DNA of 13,788 nucleotides, taken from NCBI GenBank assembly GCA_049511715.1, contig JBEKXU010000050.1, forward strand, positions 1 through 13,788, in the 5' to 3' direction. A model generated the notes under the pieces. The model saw only the letters and a program-made list of their open reading frames with translations. It was not told the origin of the DNA and did no database searches. Position numbers and translations under genes: made by a program. How positions within the stretch are numbered: position 1 is the first letter of the stretch; every line of letters starts with the position of its first letter. Shown here piece after piece: positions 6,334 through 13,374 of this stretch. This DNA is from JBEKHT01 sp049511715 (lineage in GTDB: Bacteria; Chloroflexota; Anaerolineae; Anaerolineales; RBG-16-64-43).

Positions 6334-6762
6334 TCAGGCCGCCAGTCTCTGGATCGAATCCACCAACTCTTCCGAGTCGAGCTGCTTAAGGATGTAGTCG
6401 CACGCCCCCGCCCGCTTGGCGGCCGTTCGCTCCCACGAGCTCTCATAGGTCGTCAGGACGACCACGCGGGGAGACCACGGCAGGCTTGCGACTTCTCGCA
6501 CAATCTCCAGCCCCATACCGTCCCCGCGTTTGATCTCGACCAGGACGACGTCCGGGCGGCTCTTGCGTACCTCTTCCAGAGCCTTCTCGGCCTCCCCCGC
6601 CTGCCCGACCAGGATGATTCCCGGGGACATGCGCAGCCGCGCCGCAAGCGCTTGGCGGACCTTCTCGTGCTCCTCAATGAGGAAAACACGCGTTGCGGCG
6701 GCTCGAGGATTCAACCACACGACCTTGCCCGATTGGGCCATTCCCTTGAAGGGGGGATGCAT
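6334..6762 (-). CDS. Stand-alone receiver-domain protein with Glu at the phospho-acceptor site
   Basis: The 142-residue protein is a CheY-like receiver preceded by about 24 extra residues. The fold pattern is complete: acidic pair Glu30-Glu31 (normally Asp-Asp or Glu-Asp), Thr104 in VVVLTTY and Lys126 in YILKQ. The residue that is normally phosphorylated Asp is Glu76 (VLVEIKRGDG; the codon is GAG). Glu cannot form the usual acyl-phosphate at this site and often imitates the phosphorylated state. No DNA-binding or other output domain follows; the protein ends at the receiver. The gene lies downstream of a histidine kinase on the same strand, with 129 bases between. TAGGAG precedes the start, but at only 3 bases, so initiation may be weak or begin at the second Met (6741). 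Confidence 0.85.
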   Translation of the reverse strand: MHPPFKGMAQSGKVVWLNPRAAATRVFLIEEHEKVRQALAARLRMSPGIILVGQAGEAEKALEEVRKSRPDVVLVEIKRGDGMGLEIVREVASLPWSPRVVVLTTYESSWERTAAKRAGACDYILKQLDSEELVDSIQRLAA

Positions 6763-6797
6763 TCGCTCCTAGGAACGAGTATAGAGGCCAGAATCAA

Positions 6798-6829
6798 ATT
6801 GGCTCCAGTGATAATCGTCTGGAGCCAAT
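6798..6829 (-). repeat. Perfect 11-bp inverted repeat upstream of the receiver gene
   Basis: ATTGGCTCCAG and CTGGAGCCAAT are separated by 10 bases in the 129-base gap between the kinase and receiver genes. It ends about 36 bases before the receiver start. On the minus strand a TATACT sequence (6777-6782) follows, and its expected -35 region overlaps the right arm. The repeat could therefore be an operator, or a hairpin at the end of the kinase transcript followed by TTTGATT. The spacing of the two arms (one arm start to the next, 21 bases) suits two turns of DNA and a dimeric regulator. Confidence 0.6.
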
Positions 6830-6891
6830 GGGCAACCTGTCACCCCGAAAGCCAGCCCATACCGCCCCCAGTCCCCCCAGCGAAAGCCCTT

Positions 6892-8574
6892 TCATGCAGG
6901 TGAGGGACTGCTCACCACGGCAGGAATCCGAACCCTTACCACCGTTCCCTTGCCCCGCCCCGAATGGATTGTTGCTTCCCCGCCCGCCGCTCGTGCCCGC
7001 TCCTCGATGTTCGTGAGTCCGTGTCCCAGCAGTTTGCGCTGGCCCTCGGTGCTGAATCCCTTGCCATTGTCATTGACCGTCAGCTCGATCCAATCCTCAT
7101 CGCGGCGCAGGTTGATCACAACGTGGGTTGCCTGGGCGTGTTTGGCCACATTGGCCAGGGCCTCCTGGGTCACATGAAAGAGAGAGTTCATCGAAGCGGC
7201 CGAAAGGCCCTCGGCGGCCCCATTCAACATGTGCAGCTCCACTTCGGTCAGGGTTTGAGCCCGAAACTCGCGGACCAGTTGCCGCAGGCCTGTGCCCAGG
7301 TTTTCCGTGGCCATGCGCCGGGGCTGCAAATCGAGAATATAGGAGCGGATGTCGCGGATCACATCGTTGAGGCCATCAATAGACTTGGCAAGCTTTTCGC
7401 GCGCCGACCCGGGATCTTCATGCAGGGACAGGCTGGCGTCTTCCAGCATCAATCCCACCGCGTAAATGGACTGGATGATGCCGTCGTGAAGATCCATCCC
7501 GATCCTCTCGCGTTCTTCCAGCACAGCCAGCCGCTGCGACTTGCGGTGCAGAAGGCCATTCTCGACCGCCTCGCCCATGGTCAGACCAACGGCCTGGAAG
7601 AGATCCCGCAGGCGCGAGGTCAGCTCAATTGGCCGCAGGGCGGCCAGGGTCATGACCCCGAGGACGCGATCCTTGGAAACCAGGGGGATGCACAAATAGG
7701 TGGCAAAACCGGCCCGCTCGGCATGAGGCGGGAGCCCAAGCTCACGGGAATCCATTGACGAGGAGACCAGTTCCTTTTGGCTGGCGGCACGCCCGACTAA
7801 GCCCTCACCCAGCCGGTAATGATCATGCCCGAGGAAGGCCGGAGCCTGCGATCCCTTCCGGAGCACGACAGAAAACTCGTTCGTCCCCTCTTCGTCAAGG
7901 TAAACCTCACCGACCTCGGCCTCAAACAGCCCCATGACCCGCGAAAGGGTCTTCTCCAAAATGACATCCGGGTCGAGGCTGGTCCCGACCAGGAGGGCGA
8001 TTTCATTCAGGATAGCAAGCTCCTCGTTGCGATCCTCGAGCTGGGCCTCGTCCTCGCTCAGCCGCTGGTCATGGCGAGCATTCTCAATAGCCACCGCGGC
8101 ATAGGCGGCCAGCATTTCAATCAGCTGCTGATCCCGGTCACTGAATCCGGCGGCACCCTGCTTCTCGGTCAGGTAGATGTGTCCAATTCCCTGATCCATC
8201 GAGCGGATGGGAACCCCCAGGAAACTCTTCATGTAGGGATGGTGCGGGGGAAAACCGACTGAACGAGGGTCCGAGGCGATATCCTCCTGCCGGATCGCCC
8301 TTCCCTCCCGAATCATTGCGCCTAACAGCCCGTGCCCGCGGGGAGGGGCTCCGATCGCGGCCACCTCTTCCGAAGAAAGTCCAGAGGTCACAAACTGCTC
8401 AAGGGTTCCAGCGCTGCCCGGGATCCCGATCGCCGCATACTGGGCATCGACGAGCTCTCGCGCGCCGTCTGCAATTTGTTGGAGGACCCCCAGGAGGGAC
8501 CTTTCCCGAACGAGCTCCAAGCTGATCCGGTGCAGCGTGCTCAACTGCCGGTTAACGGCTAAGCTAGTCTCCAC
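6892..8574 (-). CDS. Sensor histidine kinase, GAF-GAF-HisKA_3-HATPase (NarX/DesK class)
   Basis: From the GTG at 8574 the protein has 560 residues and no membrane segment, so it is probably a cytoplasmic sensor. Two GAF domains (about 25-168 and 185-340) can bind small ligands, haem or redox cofactors; which one is unknown. A coiled linker leads to the HisKA_3 dimerisation box, with phospho-acceptor His363 in ERERIGMDLHDGIIQSIY. The ATPase domain shows Asn475 (QEALANVAKHA), the DNGKGF loop (502-507) and GHGLTNI (517-523). The start is chosen because AGGAG lies 5 bases upstream and a TGC-TACAAT promoter ends at 8591. ATGs at 8592 and 8589 lie at or before the expected transcript start. The likely partner is the downstream receiver, although this class normally pairs with LuxR-type regulators. 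Confidence 0.92.
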   Translation of the reverse strand: METSLAVNRQLSTLHRISLELVRERSLLGVLQQIADGARELVDAQYAAIGIPGSAGTLEQFVTSGLSSEEVAAIGAPPRGHGLLGAMIREGRAIRQEDIASDPRSVGFPPHHPYMKSFLGVPIRSMDQGIGHIYLTEKQGAAGFSDRDQQLIEMLAAYAAVAIENARHDQRLSEDEAQLEDRNEELAILNEIALLVGTSLDPDVILEKTLSRVMGLFEAEVGEVYLDEEGTNEFSVVLRKGSQAPAFLGHDHYRLGEGLVGRAASQKELVSSSMDSRELGLPPHAERAGFATYLCIPLVSKDRVLGVMTLAALRPIELTSRLRDLFQAVGLTMGEAVENGLLHRKSQRLAVLEERERIGMDLHDGIIQSIYAVGLMLEDASLSLHEDPGSAREKLAKSIDGLNDVIRDIRSYILDLQPRRMATENLGTGLRQLVREFRAQTLTEVELHMLNGAAEGLSAASMNSLFHVTQEALANVAKHAQATHVVINLRRDEDWIELTVNDNGKGFSTEGQRKLLGHGLTNIEERARAAGGEATIHSGRGKGTVVRVRIPAVVSSPSPA

Positions 8575-8590
8575 TACATCTCCTACCATC

Positions 8591-8599
8591 ATTGTAGCA
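8591..8599 (-). promoter_or_regulatory. Extended -10 promoter (TGC-TACAAT) of the histidine kinase
   Basis: On the minus strand TGC directly precedes TACAAT, the same extended -10 form seen at the tRNA-Ser gene. The transcript would begin near 8583-8584, just before the AGGAG ribosome-binding site and the GTG at 8574. No clear -35. Confidence 0.5.
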
Positions 8600-8631
8600 T
8601 TTATCCCTGAATCCTGCGAAACCAGACAGAA

Positions 8632-8736
8632 AGTCCCTGTCACCTTGGACCAAGCTGGCAACACGCCTTCCCCTCGACGGCTTTCCGGGGCCGAGCAATC
8701 CCGGTACCTGTCGGCCCCTCACGCCCTGCAGGGACT
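8632..8736 (-). other. Possible folded RNA between leuS and the histidine kinase
   Basis: The gap holds nested complementary segments: an outer stem AGTCCCTG/CAGGGACT (8729-8736 with 8632-8639), a hairpin CTTGG-A-CCAAG (8644-8654) and an 8-bp stem GGGGCCGA/TCGGCCCC (8687-8694 with 8711-8718, 16-base loop). Together they would form a three-way junction starting 3 bases after the leuS stop and ending in TTTCTGTCTGGTTT. It may be the leuS 3' end and terminator, or an element controlling read-through into the kinase. No known riboswitch class is recognised. Confidence 0.4.
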
Positions 8737-8738
8737 CT

Positions 8739-11700
8739 TTAGACGACGAGATTGATCAGGCGGTCAGGCACGAAGACGACCTGGCGAGGCGATTTCCCTC
8801 CCAGCCACTTGGTCACGCTCTCCAGTCCCAGGGCGGCCTCCAGCGCCTGCGCTTGGCGCATTCCCGCCGGGACCGGCAATCGCTCGCGCACGCGACCATT
8901 GACCTGGATGACCAGGGTTACCGTCTCGTCCTCCGCCAGTTGCGGATCGAATTTCGGCCAAGGCTGCTGATGGATTGAGTACGGTCGTCCCAGCAGGGAC
9001 CAGATCTCCTCGGACATGAAGGGGGCTATCGGGGCCAGAAGGAGGAGCAATCCGTCTTGCGCCTCCTGGAAAGCCTCATCGCTCACGGGCTGAGCTTGCG
9101 CGTCGTAGAGAGCGTTGGTGAGCTCCATGAGTGCGGAAACCGCTGTGTTGAACCGGAACCCCTCGATGTCCGCCGACACTTTGCGAATGGTCTTGTGCAG
9201 CATGCGCCTCAGGCTTCGATCCGCCATCCCCTTCGGGTCGGCTGGTTTTGGCCGCGGAGCCGGGCGCAGCAGCAGCTCCCAGGCACGCCGAAGCCAGCGG
9301 TGGGTTCCCGAAAGGCCGTTGGTGTTCCACGGCGTGGTCTGCTCAAAGTCGCTGATGAACATCTCATAGGCACGCAAGGCGTCGCCCCCGTACTCCCGCA
9401 CCACCTCGTCCGGCGTGATGACGTTGCCCTTGCTCTTGGACATCCGCTCTTTCCCATCCGGAGCCAGGATCATGCCCTGGTTGCGCAGCCGGCGAAAGGG
9501 CTCCTGGAAAGGAAGATATCCCAGGTCGTGAAGCACTTTCGTCCAAAAGCGGGCGTAGAGCAAGTGCATGACGGCGTGTTCGGCGCCGCCCACGTAAGTA
9601 TCTACCGGCAACCAGTACGAAACCAGTTTTCTTCCGAAGGCGGATTCCTCATTGTGCGGGTCGGCAAAACGCAGGTAGTACCAGGAGGAGCAGGCGAAGG
9701 TTCCCATGGTGTCGGTCTCCCGCCTACCCTGCGTGCCGTCCGAAAGACGAACCTTCACCCAGCGGGAGATACCCGCCAGCGGAGATTCTCCCGTCCCGGT
9801 CGGCTCGTAACTCTTGACCTCGGGCAGGCGCACGGGCAGGTCGGCCTCGTTCACCGGCCGCTCCCCTTCCCCCGTATGGATAATCGGGATCGGCGTTCCC
9901 CAATAGCGCTGCCGGCTGATCCCCCAGTCTCGAAGCTTGTAGGTCACCTTGCCCCGGCCCTTCCCTTTCCCCTCCAGCCATTCGGTTACCTTGCCGACGG
10001 CTTTCTCGCCGGGAGTTCCGGTGAATTGATCCGAGTGGATCATCGCGCCGAATTCCGTGTGAAAGAGAACATCGCGATAGAACTCTACCGCAGAGAGCAT
10101 TTCCATCACGCTTCGCTTGCTGCGGACGTCCGGCTCGAGTTCGTGACACCGCTTCAGAATGCGTTCTTCGGCTTCCGCCGTGCCCCAGGCCTCGATTCCA
10201 TCCGCGAAAATGAACAGCCAGCGGGTCCCCACAACCTCATTCCAGGAGTCCGGGCGAACATAGCGGCGCGCCAGTTCGATGTAACGGTCTATCTTCTCAG
10301 GAGGAATGGTCAGGTATAGGGACCCCTGGCGCTCCTGGAAGGGGATCCCTTCGCTGCGAAGCGCCTCAGCGAAGCCCTCCCTCATAGTTCCCCCCAGGAC
10401 GAAGGACTTTGTGCGTTGATCCGGCCGATCGATCACCGGCAGAATGGGGAGCCCGTACTTCAATGCGAATGCGAAGTCGCGTTCATCGTGACCGGGCACA
10501 GCCATAATGGCCCCGGTCCCGTAGGTGAGCAAGACGTAGTCCGCCACCCAGATCGGGAGGCGGCGGCTGTTTACGGGATTGACGGCGAAGGCGCCGGTGA
10601 ACACCCCCGTCTTCTCCTTCTCGGCCGCCACGCGATCCATCTCCGGTTTCATCCCGGCCTGGCGGACGTACGCCTGCACTTCCGCCCTCTGGTCCGGCGA
10701 GGTCAATTTCTCGACCAGAGGATGCTCAGGGGACAAGACCATGAAGGTCGCTCCCCAAAGTGTGTCCGGACGAGTCGTGAAGACGCGCAGCCGGCCGGCC
10801 TCGGTCTCGAAATCGACCTCGGCTCCCTCGCTACGCCCGATCCAGTTCCGTTGCATGATCTTGATGTGCTCGGGCCAATCGATGTCCTCCAGGTCGGCCA
10901 GCAGTCTCTGGGCATACGCGGTGATGCGGAAAAACCATTGCATCAGGACTTTCTTCTCGACCAGGGCCCCGCTGCGCCAGCCGCGCCCGTCGACCACCTC
11001 CTCGTTGGCGAGCACGGTTTTGTCCACCGGATCCCAGTTGACGAGCGCAGGCGCGCGGTAAGCCAGACGGAAGCGACTGAGAAACTGGGATCGCTCCCGG
11101 GCGTTCATCCCCTTCCATTGTTTCGCGCTGAGGGGCTCGGCCCCGGGGATGTCCCGCGTTCCGCTCCGCGCCAGTTCGGCCTGGAGCTTGCGGATTGGGA
11201 CCGCCCGGTCGAGGCGCGGGTCGTACCACGACTTGTACAGTTGAAGAAAGATCCATTGGGTCCAACGGTAATACTCGGGCTTGGAGGAGTTGACTTCGCG
11301 ACTCCAGTCGTAGGAGATTCCTATCAGACCAAACTGCCGTCGGTAGTTGGCAGAGTATTGGGCGATCAGTTTCGCTGGGTTGGTCTTCATCTTTATGGCC
11401 GCGTTTTCGGCGGGCAGGCCAAAAGCGTCCCAACCCATGGGGTGGAGAACGTTGTAGCCCCGCATGCGGGAATAGCGGCTGAGGACATCCGTGGGGACGT
11501 AGTTGCGACAGTGGCCTACGCTGAGGCCATCTCCTGAGGGATAGGGGAAGAAATCAAGGATGTAGGCCTTCGGCCGCCGGTCGGGTTCGCCCGTTCGGTA
11601 CACGCCGTCCCGGTTCCACTGCTCCATCCAGCGGGCCTCGAATTCCTGGGGGCGGTATTCGCGCGAGGTCGAGAACGGCCCTCTTCGCCCCCTGGTCGAT

Positions 11701-12026
11701 CGGGAAGGGCGACGCTTTGCTCCCAAGGGCGTGGGCGGCCGAGAGACGACCCGGGCGGACGCAAACGATTTGGAAGTTTTGCGCCCGGCCGGCTTTGAAC
11801 TCCCCCTGCGAGCAGCAACCGGAGTCATCTGCTCCGACCGACCCTGGACCGGGTCCGTCGAGCGGTGTTGAGTAATCGCATCCCGCACCGAGGCCCGAAG
11901 AGCATGGCGATCTTCGCAAATCCGGAGGTTCGTCTTCCTTTTCGGAAACGACACCCCGTTGCCCGCGAGAAGGACCCACCTCTTCCGACCCGGACTGCTC
12001 ATCGCCTTGGCTTTCGGGATTCCCAT
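8739..12026 (-). CDS. leuS: Leucyl-tRNA synthetase with long basic N-terminal extension
   Basis: The enzyme attaches leucine to tRNA-Leu in the cytoplasm. From 12026 it has 1095 residues, longer than the ~860-residue standard. The class I core begins near residue 124. The HIGH motif is Ser169-Val-Gly-His172 (first His replaced), MSKSK is at 862-866, and the editing domain shows TTRPDT (417-422) and MAVPGHDERDFAFA. An insert (about 268-322, starting YDPRLDRAVPIRKL) precedes the zinc-domain region, which here has no cysteines (VNWDPVDK..., GRGWRSG). Residues 1-123 are basic, rich in Ser, Arg, Pro and Lys, and match nothing I recognise. The start is set by AGGAGG 5 bases upstream, which overlaps the TGA of the lipoprotein gene; Met at 11828 is an alternative. 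A Leu-specific T-box lies upstream of both genes. Confidence 0.95.
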   Translation of the reverse strand: MGIPKAKAMSSPGRKRWVLLAGNGVSFPKRKTNLRICEDRHALRASVRDAITQHRSTDPVQGRSEQMTPVAARRGSSKPAGRKTSKSFASARVVSRPPTPLGAKRRPSRSTRGRRGPFSTSREYRPQEFEARWMEQWNRDGVYRTGEPDRRPKAYILDFFPYPSGDGLSVGHCRNYVPTDVLSRYSRMRGYNVLHPMGWDAFGLPAENAAIKMKTNPAKLIAQYSANYRRQFGLIGISYDWSREVNSSKPEYYRWTQWIFLQLYKSWYDPRLDRAVPIRKLQAELARSGTRDIPGAEPLSAKQWKGMNARERSQFLSRFRLAYRAPALVNWDPVDKTVLANEEVVDGRGWRSGALVEKKVLMQWFFRITAYAQRLLADLEDIDWPEHIKIMQRNWIGRSEGAEVDFETEAGRLRVFTTRPDTLWGATFMVLSPEHPLVEKLTSPDQRAEVQAYVRQAGMKPEMDRVAAEKEKTGVFTGAFAVNPVNSRRLPIWVADYVLLTYGTGAIMAVPGHDERDFAFALKYGLPILPVIDRPDQRTKSFVLGGTMREGFAEALRSEGIPFQERQGSLYLTIPPEKIDRYIELARRYVRPDSWNEVVGTRWLFIFADGIEAWGTAEAEERILKRCHELEPDVRSKRSVMEMLSAVEFYRDVLFHTEFGAMIHSDQFTGTPGEKAVGKVTEWLEGKGKGRGKVTYKLRDWGISRQRYWGTPIPIIHTGEGERPVNEADLPVRLPEVKSYEPTGTGESPLAGISRWVKVRLSDGTQGRRETDTMGTFACSSWYYLRFADPHNEESAFGRKLVSYWLPVDTYVGGAEHAVMHLLYARFWTKVLHDLGYLPFQEPFRRLRNQGMILAPDGKERMSKSKGNVITPDEVVREYGGDALRAYEMFISDFEQTTPWNTNGLSGTHRWLRRAWELLLRPAPRPKPADPKGMADRSLRRMLHKTIRKVSADIEGFRFNTAVSALMELTNALYDAQAQPVSDEAFQEAQDGLLLLLAPIAPFMSEEIWSLLGRPYSIHQQPWPKFDPQLAEDETVTLVIQVNGRVRERLPVPAGMRQAQALEAALGLESVTKWLGGKSPRQVVFVPDRLINLVV

Positions 12027-12036
12027 CGAGCCCTCC

Positions 12037-12711
12037 TCAACACAGTGTCTTGATCCGAGCGGTCCGGGAGGTATACGGAAGCGGGAAGACCACTTCGAAG
12101 GTAATGCTATGCCACCCGGATCCTGACCAGTTGAAGATGCCACGATAAACGTACCAGTCAGTCTGGTCAGTCAGGACCGTTCTCGGTTTGCTGGGCTGGC
12201 CGCCGTCGAGCCAGTAGACATAGGTGATCCGCGTCTTGGGCATCCCCAGCAGAACCTCGAAGGTGACATGGGCCGATCCGCCATTGCAAGGAAGCCTGGA
12301 CTCAGATATTGAAACCGAGATCAAAGTGACCGGCATAAAGGTTGCCGTGGGGATTTCGGTCGGTGGAATCGCGGTCGGGACTTCGGTCGGCGGGACAGCG
12401 GTCGGGATTGGAGTGTTCGTCACCACAACCGGGGTCGCGGTGGCCGCCGGAACGGTCGGCGTAGACGTGAGGACGACCTGGGAAGGCGATGGGGCCAGGG
12501 TCGGAGGCGGAGTCGGAAGCGAAACTGGAGCTGCGACGCATGCCGCCAGCACCAAGACCACTGCAGTATCAAACAGGGCTCGGACCGGAATACCTCCGCG
12601 AATGGGAATTGCGCCCGCGGAATTGTCAGAGTGGCCCCCTGAGCCCGCACTGCGTCCCGCCCGTTTCCCTTGGTTCTTTCCCCCTGGGTTTCTCCTGTCG
12701 ATTCCGGCCAT
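12037..12711 (-). CDS. Putative lipoprotein with Thr/Pro-rich linker
   Basis: The 224-residue protein of unknown function has a long, basic and Gly-rich N-terminus (about 44 residues), a short hydrophobic stretch (DTAVVLVLAAC) and a lipobox LAAC with Cys58. This suggests export and lipid anchoring at the outer face of the membrane, although the hydrophobic part is short. Residues ~60-125 form a Pro/Thr/Val linker with two 9-residue repeats (TAVPPTEVP, TAIPPTEIP), common in Chloroflexota surface proteins. The last ~90 residues look like a beta-rich, Ig-like domain with two cysteines (LPCNGG and the last residue) that could pair. The ATG at 12711 follows GGGGAGGG; an upstream ATG at 12861 would start inside the T-box. 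It is the first gene after the T-box, and its TGA is 10 bases before the leuS ATG. Confidence 0.75.
   Translation of the reverse strand: MAGIDRRNPGGKNQGKRAGRSAGSGGHSDNSAGAIPIRGGIPVRALFDTAVVLVLAACVAAPVSLPTPPPTLAPSPSQVVLTSTPTVPAATATPVVVTNTPIPTAVPPTEVPTAIPPTEIPTATFMPVTLISVSISESRLPCNGGSAHVTFEVLLGMPKTRITYVYWLDGGQPSKPRTVLTDQTDWYVYRGIFNWSGSGWHSITFEVVFPLPYTSRTARIKTLC
12344..12397 (-). repeat. Two tandem 27-bp repeats in the lipoprotein linker
   Basis: Adjacent 27-base units (12344-12370 and 12371-12397) encode the imperfect 9-residue repeats TAIPPTEIP and TAVPPTEVP, and a partial third unit follows. The in-frame unit length suggests copy number may vary between strains. Confidence 0.7.
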
Positions 12712-12772
12712 ATCGCCCTCCCCTTCTTTCTCCGGAACACGCCCTTGTTGATCGAGCCAGGCCCGCGAGGCC

Positions 12773-12811
12773 AAAAGAAAAGCCTCCCGTCGCTCAGGGG
12801 CGAAGGGAGGC
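12773..12811 (-). terminator. T-box intrinsic terminator
   Basis: On the minus strand GCCTCCC (12805-12811) pairs with GGGAGGC (12782-12788), extended by TCGC/GCGA, and is followed by TTTTCTTTT (12773-12781). The 5' arm begins only a few bases after the T-box sequence, so terminator and antiterminator are mutually exclusive, as is usual for this class. Confidence 0.92.
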
Positions 12812-13085
12812 TCCGCGGTACCACCCTGATTCCCTGCCTGAAACTGCACTAGGAGGGGCACTCATCGCGATAACGGGCGTTCCCGCTGCAGGCTCATCAC
12901 CCCTTCCCGGGATGCGCCTGGCCTGCAGTGGCTGACCTGGTCGCAAAACCAGGCCGGTGCCGGCGAGTTCGGCCTCGCTGCGCTCCGCAGGCACCATGTG
13001 GGGCTCTCACTCGGCTGGCTCGCCCACTGTCCCCACTCGCTGGCGGATGGCCTACCACCTCTCTGGAGGTTACTCCGGCTTGGCT
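12773..13085 (-). promoter_or_regulatory. T-box leader, leucine (CUC) specifier
   Basis: The invariant T-box sequence AGGGTGGTACCGCGG lies at 12813-12827 on the minus strand and is followed by a terminator hairpin. Upstream, Stem I can be drawn from GCCGG (13075-13079) pairing with CCGGC after the specifier loop. The AGTA motif is at 13071-13074, a distal stem GTGGGG/CCCCAC, and the specifier loop GAACTC has CTC at 12965-12967. CTC codes for Leu, which agrees with leuS in the operon. Further stems are CCTGG/CCAGG near 12940-12955 and CTGCAGGC/GCCTGCAG (12886-12893 with 12921-12928). Uncharged tRNA-Leu would stabilise the antiterminator and let transcription pass into the lipoprotein and leuS genes. 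A weak promoter (GTGACA, 15 bases, AATAAT at 13089-13094) would start the leader near 13082. Confidence 0.92.
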
Positions 13086-13119
13086 CCGATTATTTTCGAT
13101 TTAGAAGGGTGTCACTCAG

Positions 13120-13193
13120 TGGACCCAGAGGGATTCGAACCCTCGACCTTCTCAATGCCATTGAGACGCCGCCTCACGGTGCATGACGGATCC
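13120..13193 (-). pseudogene. tRNA-Ala(GGC) 3' half with degenerate 5' half
   Basis: On the minus strand the anticodon arm (TCTCA-ATGGCAT-TGAGA, anticodon GGC at 13157-13159), a 5-base variable loop AGGTC, the T-arm (GAGGG-TTCGAAT-CCCTC) and a 3' acceptor strand TGGGTCC plus A are all intact. Upstream, GGATCCG can pair with the acceptor strand using two G-U pairs, but the 20 bases between form no D-arm and lack the GG of the D-loop. It is therefore most likely a truncated tRNA gene. Such 3' halves are what site-specific integration into a tRNA gene leaves behind. It lies next to an IS30 remnant and just upstream of the leucine T-box. A functional but unusual tRNA cannot be fully excluded. Confidence 0.65.
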
Positions 13194-13374
13194 GCAAACG
13201 TGAAGGAGGCTCCTCTCTCGGGCCATGAACAAGGCCCCACAACTATTGTCGCAGGGCATAAAGTATGCTAACCTTTTGGTTGCTCGGCGCCGCTGCGACG
13301 GTGCTTAGCCTGCAGCCCCCTGACCACCAGGGGACTGCTTTATGATACCACAAGCTTCAATTCCGATGGACCGC
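13194..13374. other. Non-coding stretch with hairpin at 13312-13338
   Basis: No gene is seen in these 181 bases between the tRNA remnant and the IS30 transposase stop. A hairpin pairs GCAG-C-CCCCTG (13312-13322) with CAGGGG-A-CTGC (13328-13338) around an ACCAC loop, with one mismatch. It lies 36 bases beyond the transposase stop and could end transcripts from it. A small palindrome GCATA-AAG-TATGC lies at 13257-13269. The right-hand inverted repeat of the IS30 element should lie at about 13365-13400, but it cannot be fixed without the other end. Confidence 0.4.

Noticed and set aside
6964..7758. A 264-residue plus-strand frame
   Set aside because: It is antisense to the histidine kinase, whose H-, N- and G-boxes are all present in the minus frame.
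9057..11537. Long plus-strand open frames (9057-10319 and 10416-11537)
   Set aside because: They lie antisense within leuS, whose motifs are clear over the whole span. No domain or ribosome-binding site supports them.
12224..12751. A Gly/Val/Thr-rich 175-residue plus-strand frame resembling a repeat protein
   Set aside because: The repeats are the reverse reading of the Thr/Pro linker of the lipoprotein. The minus frame has a signal peptide, a ribosome-binding site and coupling to leuS.
12037..12861. Starting the lipoprotein at the ATG at 12861
   Set aside because: The extra 50 residues would be encoded by the T-box antiterminator and terminator. The ATG at 12711 has a good ribosome-binding site.
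12998..13271. Plus-strand frames reading EGFEPSTFSM and RGIRTLDLLNAIE
   Set aside because: These are the well-known false proteins produced by translating the antisense strand of a tRNA gene. The interval is the tRNA-Ala remnant and T-box leader.
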